A stretch of DNA of 64,000 bases from an uncultured Eubacterium sp. (GTDB lineage Bacteria > Bacillota > Clostridia > Lachnospirales > Lachnospiraceae), in NCBI GenBank assembly GCA_910586445.1, contig CAJUHV010000005.1, positions 33,525 through 97,524 on the forward strand. The letters are read 5' to 3'. The position numbers and the translations under genes were made by a program. Of this stretch, positions 1 through 7,413 are shown piece after piece; position 1 is the first letter of the stretch, and every line of letters begins with the position of its first letter. The notes beneath the pieces were generated by a model that ran no database searches, was not told where the DNA came from, and worked only from the letters and a program-made list of their open reading frames with translations.

Positions 1-1
1 T

Positions 2-142
2 TCCATCAGCCGCAGCAATGTTTTGCGGACAGACAGTTTTTTCAAAAATATCAATATCGTCCCAATTTATCGCACACAGCTCTCCTGCACGTATTCCTGT
101 AAAAAGACAAAGCAAATACCCGGGTATTCTTATATTCCCTTT
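2..142 (-). pseudogene. Tyrosine recombinase (phage-type integrase) fragment, runs off left edge
   Basis: Reading leftwards on the minus strand from a stop at 143-145, an open frame of 47 codons runs to the window edge. It contains the peptide LCLFTGIRAGELCAINWDDI, which matches the start of the catalytic domain of tyrosine recombinases, where the first catalytic Arg lies in the TG(L/I)RxGE motif. No start codon precedes it in frame and a stop lies just N-terminal. The piece therefore looks like a decayed or frameshifted integrase, although the part beyond the edge cannot be seen. It lies directly downstream of the ATPase/nuclease gene and suggests an old integrated element here. The family assignment is confident; pseudogene status is inferred. 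Confidence 0.7.
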
Positions 143-169
143 TCAGACTGATACTCGGCAGCCCTCTGC

Positions 170-1846
170 TCATCCCTTTTTTACCAGACATTTCTTCTGG
201 AAAAATGCAATCCCCAGCCGGCCTGCTTTCTTATATCCATCACGTTCCACTTTTTCTGCATATTGTTTCTCCCTGATCTGGGAGAGCGCTTCTTCGCATG
301 CGTTCTCCATCTGATCTTCATAATACGTTCGCTTTGCCTCCAGCACAACAGCCCTGCGGTTTCTTCGGTCTTTTACAACAAGATCGGAACGTCCAAGGCC
401 ATTTTCATAATTGGATTCCACGCGGTACCCTGCGTTGGAAAACAACCCGGTCAGAAATGCATGGTAAAAACTCTCGGCATAATCATGGTAACTGATGGTA
501 TCAAACAGCAGATCTGAGATCAGCTCGGTCAGCCGCTGTGCATTTTCATCCCACAATGCTGCAAATAATTCATTCCGGTCTTTTTGGGCGGTGGTTTCCA
601 TCAGCCACGCTTTGACGCTTTTTTTGAAAATTCCGAGAACCTCTTTGTTGGGAACCTTCAGCGCGTACTGACCGGGCAGCAGCTGCAGGCCGGAAATCTC
701 ATCCGGGCGCAGCCTTGTCAGATAACCCGTCAGATACAGAAGGCTCCATAGATTTTCTTCCGAACTTTCCAGTACGTCATAGGTGAGATTTTCTTCAACG
801 TGCTCTACGATATGTTTCCCGGCGAGCAAGGTTTCAAATTTGTCATTTATATCAAAATCCGTTCTTTTTAAAAAGGTACGGATGATGGAATTATCACTCG
901 TATTTTCCCAGAAATTCTTTGGCTTTGAGTCCGGATTCAGAAGCAGGTTCTGCACATGGTTCATCACATCCCAGGGACAGTAAACGTCGAAATCTCCGAA
1001 ATGGTATCCGTCGTACCATTCCCTGACCTCCTCCGCATAAGGCGCAAGACCCGTATCCGCAAGCAGACGGTTGACTTCGTCCTGTGTGAAACCGAAGCAT
1101 TCATTGAGCTGCGTATCGGAAATGGTATCCGATACAAAATTATTCGTTCCTGTGAAAATACTTTCTTTTGCAATTTGAAGACAGCCTGTAATCACTGCAA
1201 ACTCCAGTGAATTATTATCCTTAATGACCTGCATGACCCCCTTTATGGCATCCTGCATTTCACGATAGTATCCTTTTTCGCTTGCCTTAGCCAGCGGGAC
1301 ATCATATTCATCAATAATCAGGATTACGGATTTTTGGTAGTGCAATTCCATAAGCTGCGTCAGCTTCAGCAAACTGTTTTTGATGCCTTTTAGATCCGCT
1401 TTTTCCGCTGCTGTTCTGTGAAACTGTTCTTTGTCCAGAGGCTGGATGCGCTCGCTTTCTGTCAGGTAAATGTGCTTTTTGTACAGCTCGGCAATGACAG
1501 ATGCGAGCTGTGCGTATGCGCCGGAAAAGTTCAGCCCGTCCACACTTCGAAACGACAGAAACAATGTGGGATATTGATTCATCCATTGCCTGCAGAGCTC
1601 TTCATTTCTCATAACAGACAGCCCCTCGAATAAGGCGAGGCTGTTTTTCTGTATGTCAAAAAATTCTGACAGCATACTCATACCAAGTGTTTTTCCGAAA
1701 CGGCGGGGCCTTGTGATCAATGTGACTTTTGTACTTTGTGTTTTTAATAATTGTTCAATCAGAGAGGACTTATCAATAAAGTAGCTGCCTTTTCTTCTAA
1801 TCTCGGCAAAGTTAGAGGTCCCGACAGGGATATTAATGGTATTCAT
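170..1846 (-). CDS. AAA-ATPase-like / PD-(D/E)XK nuclease-like protein (DUF1703 type)
   Basis: This 558-residue protein begins INIPVGTSNFAEIRRKG, and the RRKGSYFIDKSSLIEQLL segment is typical of the AAA-ATPase-like family. A P-loop (RPRRFGKTLGMSML) lies near residues 46-60, and a Walker-B-like segment (SVILIIDEYDVPL) near 173-185. The C-terminal third carries a PD-(D/E)XK-like core: GRSDLVV followed by VVLEAKRTY near residue 500. Such proteins are abundant and multicopy in gut Clostridia and Bacteroides; their role is unknown, with mobile-element or defence-linked roles suggested. The start is supported by AAGGAG about 8 nt upstream. A recombinase fragment lies downstream and a truncated methyltransferase upstream, which points to a former mobile island. 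The domain assignment is good; the function is not known. Confidence 0.85.
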   Translation of the reverse strand: MNTINIPVGTSNFAEIRRKGSYFIDKSSLIEQLLKTQSTKVTLITRPRRFGKTLGMSMLSEFFDIQKNSLALFEGLSVMRNEELCRQWMNQYPTLFLSFRSVDGLNFSGAYAQLASVIAELYKKHIYLTESERIQPLDKEQFHRTAAEKADLKGIKNSLLKLTQLMELHYQKSVILIIDEYDVPLAKASEKGYYREMQDAIKGVMQVIKDNNSLEFAVITGCLQIAKESIFTGTNNFVSDTISDTQLNECFGFTQDEVNRLLADTGLAPYAEEVREWYDGYHFGDFDVYCPWDVMNHVQNLLLNPDSKPKNFWENTSDNSIIRTFLKRTDFDINDKFETLLAGKHIVEHVEENLTYDVLESSEENLWSLLYLTGYLTRLRPDEISGLQLLPGQYALKVPNKEVLGIFKKSVKAWLMETTAQKDRNELFAALWDENAQRLTELISDLLFDTISYHDYAESFYHAFLTGLFSNAGYRVESNYENGLGRSDLVVKDRRNRRAVVLEAKRTYYEDQMENACEEALSQIREKQYAEKVERDGYKKAGRLGIAFFQKKCLVKKG

Positions 1847-2541
1847 AGGCGTTCTCCTTCTGTTATCATCAGGATAAAACTGGGGCGGTGCGTATATGGG
1901 TATGCCACACTCGCATTTTTAATGATCGTGTCACACACTTTCCATACCGTATGATATTCGGCATGTTTTTGATCACATGCGGTGCCGTATTTGCGGATCG
2001 TCTGCATTCTATTATATCTATGACCGTTTTATAAAGTATAACAACTCCAGGCGGATGATTCAATAGTATTCTTTCGGTTTGAGTTCTGCAATTTCCTCAA
2101 TTGTCAGCTTTCCCATTTTCAACATCCTGATCGTAACCATTATCTCCCAATGCCAATTGAGGCAAAATTCGGGCAAACCTTGATTTTCAGCTAAAGCCAT
2201 GCCATACTTTCATTCGTTGCAAAGCCCGCAAAAACCAAGGTCTTTTCATTCCTCCATGTTCGCCTATCCCATACGGAGGGCCAGCCACCGCAATATCAAA
2301 ATAATTGTCCGGGAAATGCGGCAGATCGTCCATGCAGTCCCCACAGACAAAACTGTTCATTTCCAACATATCCGCACCTCTTTCCATATTCCTATGATCT
2401 CATGGATTGGAACGGGGATTGTACCAATTATAATTCATGACAATAGAAAGTTCGCGCAGCGTGCTTTCTATTGTTTATTTTTGTTTTGGAATAATTAATA
2501 GAATATTACAGTATCAGGCTCTTATTTTATTTACAACATTT
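1847..2541. other. Intergenic scar between ATPase gene and esterase
   Basis: About 695 bases contain no intact gene that I can support. A short reading frame with methyltransferase motifs (2187-2369) lies inside, annotated separately. Another unbroken minus-strand stretch ends at 2061-2063 and its translation ends in EEIAELKPKEYY. It has no convincing start and could be the tail of a lost gene. The remainder is AT-rich and without recognisable structure. Confidence 0.5.
2187..2369 (-). pseudogene. N-terminal fragment of a DNA methyltransferase
   Basis: About 60 codons encode a start resembling amino-methyltransferases of the phage/mobile-element type: MLEMNSF, then GDCMDDLPHFPDNYFD, then VAGPPYGIGEHGG. 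The PPY tetrapeptide region is the catalytic motif IV (usually DPPY), here GPPY, so the first catalytic residue appears to be lost. The frame diverges from the family after GEHGG and stops about 20 residues later. The target-recognition and SAM-binding parts are absent, so the gene should be non-functional. AGAGGTG about 6 nt upstream supports the ATG at 2369. An earlier in-frame ATG at 2387 is less likely. The fragment is part of the mobile scar at the left end of the window. Confidence 0.65.
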
Positions 2542-3636
2542 TTACGACACTTTGCCAAATATCTCCTTAATCCATTCCAGATACTGCTCCATATAATAAT
2601 CCTGCCCATATGCATGATTTTTTCCTTCAGCTATAGCGATCGTTACATCTATTCCTGCTGCCTGTGCTGCGGCAATATATTCTTTCGGGCCGTCTCCCAC
2701 AACCGTATCCGCTGTCCCATAGGAAATAAACTGCGGCAGATTGGCAGAATGATCCAGATACTGCTTTAAATCCAGCATGTCCAAAAGCTCCTCCCGCTTT
2801 CCGGCATCCCGCACATCTTCATCGTCAAACAGGCAGAACAGCATGCCTACATTGCAGCGGAATGTCAGTGCCGGATAGATCATGGCAGGCGCGGCAATGC
2901 TGTCGTCTATTTTGTCAATTTCATCAGGTGTATAGCCATCAGGAAACAGATCCCTGCCTTGAACCAGATTGATATAGCTGCCTGCCTGATACCCTCCTGC
3001 CGAAAAGCCGAGCAGACCTATTTTAGCAGGGTTTATGCCGTAACCATCCGCATTCGCTTTCAGATAACGCACGGCTCTCTGCACATCCAGCTGAGGTATT
3101 GGATATTCATAAGGATTGCTGCGGTAATGCAGGACAAATGCATTTATGCCGTGCTTTTGCAGAGTCACTGCTACATCATGCCCCTCCGCGCCGCTGCCGT
3201 CCATTGACTTATAGCCATATCCTCCGCCCGGGATCACAATAACCGCACAGTCAGAACCCTCTGCCGGATAAGGAATCATATATGGCTGATCTTCATATGT
3301 TTCCTGTTCATAGCCCGCCTGGATTTCATGGAAATAAGTATATGTATCCATATTTCTTTCGACGTCCTGGTACACCGCACCTGGAATAGACCGGTAAAAC
3401 CCCGCGGCAGAATCTTCCCAGCTGGAATTAAAATCGATATTCATATCATCAAGCTTGCTCCCGCTGTGATTACCTGCTGCAGTATTCCATATTTCAATGC
3501 AGTTATCATTGCCGGCCCCGTCCTGCTTTCCAAGATCTGGTTTGTTTGTGTAAATGGTTATAAATATGGCAGCAGACACAGCCAGTATTATTATGACAGG
3601 CATAATAATGCCCAATTTTTTTATTCTCTTTCTCAT
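2542..3636 (-). CDS. Membrane-anchored alpha/beta-hydrolase (esterase/lipase family)
   Basis: This 364-residue protein starts with a short basic stretch and a hydrophobic helix (residues 11-29), so it is exported and probably remains anchored. The hydrolase part shows an oxyanion loop (PGGGYGYKS), a nucleophile elbow GFSAGG with the catalytic Ser, a later Asp candidate in GTADTVVG, and a catalytic His candidate in KNHAYG near the C-terminus. This arrangement is typical of acetyl-xylan/acetyl esterases and other BD-FAE-like carbohydrate esterases. The substrate cannot be told from sequence. AGGAGG precedes the ATG by about 6 nt. The gene is divergent from the ferredoxin pair and stands alone on its strand. 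Confidence 0.85.
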   Translation of the reverse strand: MRKRIKKLGIIMPVIIILAVSAAIFITIYTNKPDLGKQDGAGNDNCIEIWNTAAGNHSGSKLDDMNIDFNSSWEDSAAGFYRSIPGAVYQDVERNMDTYTYFHEIQAGYEQETYEDQPYMIPYPAEGSDCAVIVIPGGGYGYKSMDGSGAEGHDVAVTLQKHGINAFVLHYRSNPYEYPIPQLDVQRAVRYLKANADGYGINPAKIGLLGFSAGGYQAGSYINLVQGRDLFPDGYTPDEIDKIDDSIAAPAMIYPALTFRCNVGMLFCLFDDEDVRDAGKREELLDMLDLKQYLDHSANLPQFISYGTADTVVGDGPKEYIAAAQAAGIDVTIAIAEGKNHAYGQDYYMEQYLEWIKEIFGKVS

Positions 3637-3681
3637 ATTTTTCCTCCTGCTAAATACGGTCTGGCCTCCCAGATCAGACTA

Positions 3682-3690
3682 TGGTATACT
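3682..3690 (+). promoter_or_regulatory. Extended -10 promoter for the ferredoxin operon
   Basis: TGGTATACT is an extended -10 element (TGn plus TATACT) 27 nt upstream of the ferredoxin ATG, in the 80-bp divergent gap. No good -35 is visible at the usual distance, as is common for extended -10 promoters. Confidence 0.5.
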
Positions 3691-3716
3691 GAGAAAAAAC
3701 AAAAAGGAGCTTGCTT

Positions 3717-3914
3717 ATGCCAAAACGAAAAGCCATTGTCAGCATCCGGGAATGTGTTGCCTGCGGGTGCTGTTTAAAGGTCTGTCCGAGAAACGCAATA
3801 TCAATTCCAAAAGGCATTCATGCCGAAATCAGCCGGGAGCTTTGTGTCGGCTGCGGCAGATGTGCAGCAGAATGTCCTGCAAGTATAATCGTGATGGAGG
3901 TTGTCGATCGATGA
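3717..3914 (+). CDS. Small 2x[4Fe-4S] ferredoxin
   Basis: This 65-residue protein has two cysteine clusters, CVACGCCLKVCP and CVGCGRCAAECP, the classical pattern for two [4Fe-4S] clusters, and almost nothing else. It is a small soluble electron carrier. The ATG at 3717 is preceded by AAAGGAG at about 7 nt. A TTG two codons earlier would lie directly on the ribosome binding site and is rejected. The stop overlaps the start of the next gene (ATGA), so the two are translationally coupled. It is probably the electron donor or acceptor for that membrane Fe-S protein. Confidence 0.9.
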   Translation: MPKRKAIVSIRECVACGCCLKVCPRNAISIPKGIHAEISRELCVGCGRCAAECPASIIVMEVVDR

Positions 3915-4492
3915 ACAAAAAAAAGAACTGGTATGATTACCTGTGGATTTTTTCACTTACCTATCTGGTCTTGGGATTTTTTAATATTCTGTTTGCGTGG
4001 CTTGGGCTGCTGTGCTTTTTTATCCCGCTTTTGATCTCTATAATAAACGGCAATAAAGCTTACTGCAACAAGTATTGCGGCAGAGGACAGTTATTTTCTC
4101 TTGTAGGAGGCAGATTTGGCCTTTCCCGCAGAAAGGATATTCCAAAATGGATGAAGTCCAAATATTTCAGATATGGTTTTCTGGCCTTTTTCTTCGCTAT
4201 GTTTTTTCTTATGCTTTGGAATACATATCTCGTATTCGCAGGTGCAAAAGATTTAAGCAAAATCGTTACGCTGCTTTGGACATTTAAGCTGCCATGGCAC
4301 TGGGCGTATCACGGCACACTGTTTTCTGACGGAGCAGCACAGTTTGCCTTCGGATTTTACAGTGTCATGCTTACCTCTACCGTGCTTGGATTTGTTACAA
4401 TGCTTTTATTCAAGCCACGTTCATGGTGTGTATACTGCCCGATGGGAACAATGACGCAGCTGATCTGCCGGGTGAAAAACAAATCGGAATAA
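3911..4492 (+). CDS. NapH/NosR-like membrane iron-sulfur protein
   Basis: This 193-residue membrane protein has hydrophobic segments near residues 8-45, 90-110 and 150-172. Two cysteine motifs match the polyferredoxin-like membrane family: CNKYCGRGQLF in the N-terminal half and WCVYCPMGTMTQ near the C-terminus. Unlike full NapH or NosR it has no C-terminal ferredoxin domain. The separate upstream ferredoxin, overlapping by ATGA, seems to supply it in trans. The likely role is electron transfer at the membrane; the redox partner is unknown. The same frame is open further upstream, but that part only shadows the ferredoxin, and the coupled ATG at 3911 is the sensible start. Confidence 0.85.
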   Translation: MNKKKNWYDYLWIFSLTYLVLGFFNILFAWLGLLCFFIPLLISIINGNKAYCNKYCGRGQLFSLVGGRFGLSRRKDIPKWMKSKYFRYGFLAFFFAMFFLMLWNTYLVFAGAKDLSKIVTLLWTFKLPWHWAYHGTLFSDGAAQFAFGFYSVMLTSTVLGFVTMLLFKPRSWCVYCPMGTMTQLICRVKNKSE

Positions 4493-4536
4493 ACTACGCA
4501 GCCGCTTTCGTATACGATAATAGAAAATCCACACGT

Positions 4537-4572
4537 ACCCACAGGGCATGATATACCCACAGGGCATGATAT
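4537..4572. repeat. Perfect 18-bp tandem direct repeat
   Basis: ACCCACAGGGCATGATAT occurs twice back to back, at 4537-4554 and 4555-4572. A near copy (ACCCAACGGGCATGATAT) lies at 54601-54618, also just before a palindrome. It forms the left part of the repeat element described at 4573-4687. Confidence 0.9.
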
Positions 4573-4687
4573 GGAAAATTTATCCCAAATTTATAAGGCA
4601 TACTGCAGGATATGATATAGCGGGCTATGCCTCCTGAATTTGGGATGAAATATCCGCGGCATCTTGGACTACGAATGTCCAAGATGC
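4573..4687. repeat. Palindromic intergenic repeat element, copy 1
   Basis: The gap between two convergent genes holds a long imperfect hairpin. Arms at 4582-4602 and 4626-4646 start with ATCCCAAATT and end with AATTTGGGAT, and both carry an inner GGCATA/TATGCC pairing. A second hairpin follows, with 10-bp arms GCATCTTGGA and TCCAAGATGC at 4659-4668 and 4678-4687. There is no clear U-run on either side. Order and sequence are shared with 54601-54675, so this is a dispersed element, perhaps acting as a two-way terminator or REP-like structure. Confidence 0.7.
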
Positions 4688-4751
4688 TTGAAGTATGGCG
4701 TGCAGATAGCAGGAATGAATTTTAAGACACGCTCCAGCTTTCCTTTCAGAT

Positions 4752-6464
4752 CTATATGCGCAGTGCGCGGCATCTATTTAAGCATGCAAAGATCTCCTGC
4801 TGTCTCGGCACCGCCAGGCCGCACGGCAGATACCTTCCCTCGCAGACTGCGCCGATCCCCTTTTCCTCTACCATCTTCTGCAGCAGCCCCGCTACCGCTT
4901 TTAGGTCTTTTTTTCCGTCAAACAGGCGCTGTCTTGCATATTTTACCATATATCCCAGCGCCATAGTCTGCTCACTGTCTACGAGCTGTTCGACATAGCG
5001 CAGCTCAATCGTATCCCTGTCGATGGATACGGCATCCCTGCCCATTCCCTTTACCTTTATCCGGTCATTCTGCGCGGCTTTTTTATCCGAGGCAAACCTG
5101 CGGTCAAATACCGGCGGCTCACTCTGATTCAGCCCGGGCTTGTCCTTTGCATAGCCAGCAAAACGCTCTGCCTCCTGTTTTGCCATCGCGGTAATCTCTG
5201 ACGGCTCATACTGATACATCTGGATCACATGGTCAGCCTTGTAAAAATACGATCCGCAGCTGCCCGCTACCAGAATCGTAGAAATGCCGTACGTCTGATA
5301 CAGTTCTTCTACCCGGTCAATAAACGGCGTAATCGGCTCCATATCATGATGTACGACACGCGCCATCAGCTCATCGCGTATCATAAAGTTAGTCGCGCTC
5401 GTATCTTCATCAATCAGAAACAAACGCGCGCCCGCCTCCATTGCTTCAATAACATTTGCAGCCTGCGATGTACTGCCGCTGGCATCCTCCGTCATAAAAG
5501 CCTTTGTATCCTTGCCGTTCGGCAGCCCGTTGATAAACATAGAGATATCCGTATGCTTGATACTCCTGCCGTCCTCCGCACGGATTTTTACCGCTGTATC
5601 ATCGGTAATGACATACTCCCTGCCATCTCCGGCAATATGATTATATACCCCTCGTTCCAATGCCTTTAATAAGGTTGACTTTCCATGATAACCGCCGCCT
5701 ACAATCAGCGTCACGCCCTGCGGAATGCCCATGCCCTTGATCAGCCCCGCATTTGGCAGCTCCATAGCTGTCTCCATTGAAGCAGGCGTATGAAAACGGA
5801 CAGCATTTTTCATCGGGCGGTCTGATACGCCCGATTCACGCGGCAGTATGGAGCCGTCAGCCACAAATGCAGCCAGTGCGCGTTCCTTTAACTGCGTACG
5901 AATGTACTGCTGATCCTGCGCCAGCTCCTTTACTGCGGCCAGATGCTTTTTGTCTGCATTCCTATAAAATAAAGACTGCTCAATACATTTTGGCAGAAAC
6001 TGGAACAGTATTTTCTCCAGCTCCCCCGCATTGATTGTACGTCCGTTTGCCGGAAATCCTACCTCGAGGCGGAACACCAGATTTCCGGTATCTGCTGCTA
6101 TTTCACACGCACTGCGTTCAAGCACCTCCTGCCCCGGACGGCTCACGGACAAAAGCCCGCTTTTTCCAGAACCCTTCGCCTTATGCGAATACTGCTCTGC
6201 TTCTCTGCCAAAGCGGCGTACCAATGCATCCGCCAGTGCAGTGCGAGTATATTTATACTGTATCATATCTGCCGGAAATCCTGCCTTTGCCCCGTCAATG
6301 TGTATGCTGACCTTCGAAGGCGCTGCAAACGGATCTCCCTGCACATGGTCGATACTCAGTATATAGCTGCCAAACTGATATGATCCTGTTGTGTCCTTAT
6401 ACGCCGGATAGCCTTTATGGTCTATCCGGCGCAGAATCTCTCGTAAATCATCTGACCGTTTCAT
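4752..6464 (-). CDS. Predicted ABC-class ATPase (COG3044-type)
   Basis: This 570-residue protein matches the stand-alone 'ATPase of the ABC class' family. A P-loop variant GGGYHGKSTLLKALERG lies near residue 255, a DDTAVKIRAEDGR segment around 290-305, an SGSTSQAANVIEAMEAGA signature-like segment near 330, and LFLIDEDTSATNFM as Walker B near 350. It has no membrane segment and no transporter partner. The cellular role of the family is unknown. The ATG is preceded by AAAGGA at about 7 nt. The messenger upstream of it contains no uridine for 160 nt (see 6469-6628). An in-frame TGA at 6627-6629 rules out a longer protein. Confidence 0.9.
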   Translation of the reverse strand: MKRSDDLREILRRIDHKGYPAYKDTTGSYQFGSYILSIDHVQGDPFAAPSKVSIHIDGAKAGFPADMIQYKYTRTALADALVRRFGREAEQYSHKAKGSGKSGLLSVSRPGQEVLERSACEIAADTGNLVFRLEVGFPANGRTINAGELEKILFQFLPKCIEQSLFYRNADKKHLAAVKELAQDQQYIRTQLKERALAAFVADGSILPRESGVSDRPMKNAVRFHTPASMETAMELPNAGLIKGMGIPQGVTLIVGGGYHGKSTLLKALERGVYNHIAGDGREYVITDDTAVKIRAEDGRSIKHTDISMFINGLPNGKDTKAFMTEDASGSTSQAANVIEAMEAGARLFLIDEDTSATNFMIRDELMARVVHHDMEPITPFIDRVEELYQTYGISTILVAGSCGSYFYKADHVIQMYQYEPSEITAMAKQEAERFAGYAKDKPGLNQSEPPVFDRRFASDKKAAQNDRIKVKGMGRDAVSIDRDTIELRYVEQLVDSEQTMALGYMVKYARQRLFDGKKDLKAVAGLLQKMVEEKGIGAVCEGRYLPCGLAVPRQQEIFACLNRCRALRI

Positions 6465-6468
6465 TCTA

Positions 6469-6628
6469 TCTTTCCTTTCCGTTTTTCTTTCTGTTGTTTC
6501 TTGCCGTTTCTTCTTTCTGTTGTTTCTTGCCGTTTCTTCTTTCTGTTGTTTCTTGCCGTTTCTTCTTTCTGTTGTTTCTTGCCGTTTTTCTGTCGTTTTG
6601 CTTTTTGCCGTTTTTTCTTTCTTCTCTC
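6469..6628 (-). promoter_or_regulatory. 160-nt uridine-free leader of the ABC-class ATPase gene
   Basis: The plus strand has no A from 6469 to 6628, so the minus-strand transcript has no U over 160 nt and ends just before the start codon at 6464. It is rich in A and G with some C. Lacking U, it can contain no stop codon and no AUG, GUG or UUG start. A TGA closes the ATPase frame directly upstream. It should be unstructured RNA that presents many GGAA-like sequences to the ribosome. The role is unknown. Confidence 0.6.
6482..6584. repeat. 26-bp tandem repeat, three perfect copies plus one of 25 bp
   Basis: Units at 6507-6532, 6533-6558 and 6559-6584 are identical. A copy one base shorter precedes them at 6482-6506. 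Degenerate continuation (TTTTTCTGTCG...) follows. Each unit contains TTCTTGCCG on the plus strand. The array lies inside the uridine-free leader. It is a slippage-type array, not CRISPR: there are no spacers. Confidence 0.95.
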
Positions 6629-6685
6629 AGTCTTTTATCTTTTTATCGTTTCTTCCGGTTGGTCGTTCTTCTGCTTATCCGGCTT

Positions 6686-7084
6686 TTAAAACGGCACTTC
6701 TTCAAAGTCGCAGTAATCTGTTCCACCTTCGGAGCGGAATTGATATGCTTTTTTCTCACCCTCATATTCCCAGAAAAAGCTGCCCTCCATATCCATAAAA
6801 GAGTTTGCAGCTGCAATCGTATCCAGAAACTCTGCCATATCAGGCACAAAAGCCCTGGCCTGCTCCGCCGCAGCGCATTCCGCTTCATGAATCTCGTTTT
6901 CAATGTAAAACCGCAGCACAAACTCATCCAGATCGCTCTCATCATCGACCGCAGCATTTTTAAAATAAATGCTGCTGCAGTTTGCCATCAGGTTTTTTAC
7001 AAATGCGATACTGGATAAAATGCGTGACTGAGCTACGTCATCCGCCTCCAGATATATGTTATATTTAATGTTCAGCTGTCCCAT
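6686..7084 (-). CDS. Hypothetical protein, 132 residues
   Basis: I do not recognise this small acidic protein. It has no signal peptide or membrane segment and no motif. It begins MGQLNIKYNIYLEADDVAQS and ends with an aromatic, Glu-rich part (SFFWEYEGEKKAYQF, then DFEEVPF). The fold looks mixed alpha/beta. AGAGG about 8 nt before the ATG supports the start. It lies between the LysM/M14 peptidase and the ABC-class ATPase on the same strand, with unusual purine-rich leaders on both sides, which suggests the three genes are read in one direction and perhaps together. Confidence 0.65.
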   Translation of the reverse strand: MGQLNIKYNIYLEADDVAQSRILSSIAFVKNLMANCSSIYFKNAAVDDESDLDEFVLRFYIENEIHEAECAAAEQARAFVPDMAEFLDTIAAANSFMDMEGSFFWEYEGEKKAYQFRSEGGTDYCDFEEVPF

Positions 7085-7413
7085 ATAAATATCCTCTTTT
7101 CTCTTGTTTTTTATATTTTTGTTTTCTTTTTTGGTTATCTTTTTCCGGGTTCCTTTTTTCAGTTCTTCTTTTTTGTTTTCCTCTTTTAGGGGTTTCTTTT
7201 TTGTTTTTTTCTGGTTTTGAGTTTATTTTTCTGGTTTTATTCTTTTTTAGTCTACCATATTTTCGTTCTATTCTTTTGGGGCTGTTCCTTTTTCTGGTTC
7301 CTTTTGGGGGTTCCTTTTTCTGGTTTTTCTTTTTCTGGTTTTTCTTTTTTTGGTTTTCTCTTTTTCTATTTTCTATTTTTCATTTTCTACATTTTTATCA
7401 ATCGCACTCTTTT
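7085..7413 (-). promoter_or_regulatory. Purine-rich, uridine-poor leader before the 132-residue gene
   Basis: This 329-bp gap is almost pure T/C/G on the plus strand. There is no A from 7271 to 7367, so the minus transcript lacks U for 97 nt. TTTTTCTGGTT-like units recur, and GGGG and GGGGG runs interrupt the T/C stretches. No promoter or terminator is evident. Apparent hydrophobic plus-strand reading frames here are by-products of the T-rich composition. Confidence 0.55.

Noticed and set aside
1869..2063. 64-codon minus-strand frame
   Set aside because: No family match, no convincing ribosome binding site, composition like non-coding DNA.
3554..3910. N-terminal extension of the NapH-like protein
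   Set aside because: This part overlaps the ferredoxin in another frame and the promoter. The ATGA-coupled start at 3911 fits the family.
6482..6584. CRISPR-like repeat array
   Set aside because: The units are directly adjacent, with no spacers and no cas genes.
6380..7018. Plus-strand hydrophobic reading frame rich in Phe, Leu, Ser
   Set aside because: It arises from the T-rich antisense of the U-free leader and runs across the real minus-strand genes. Phe/Leu richness is a composition effect.
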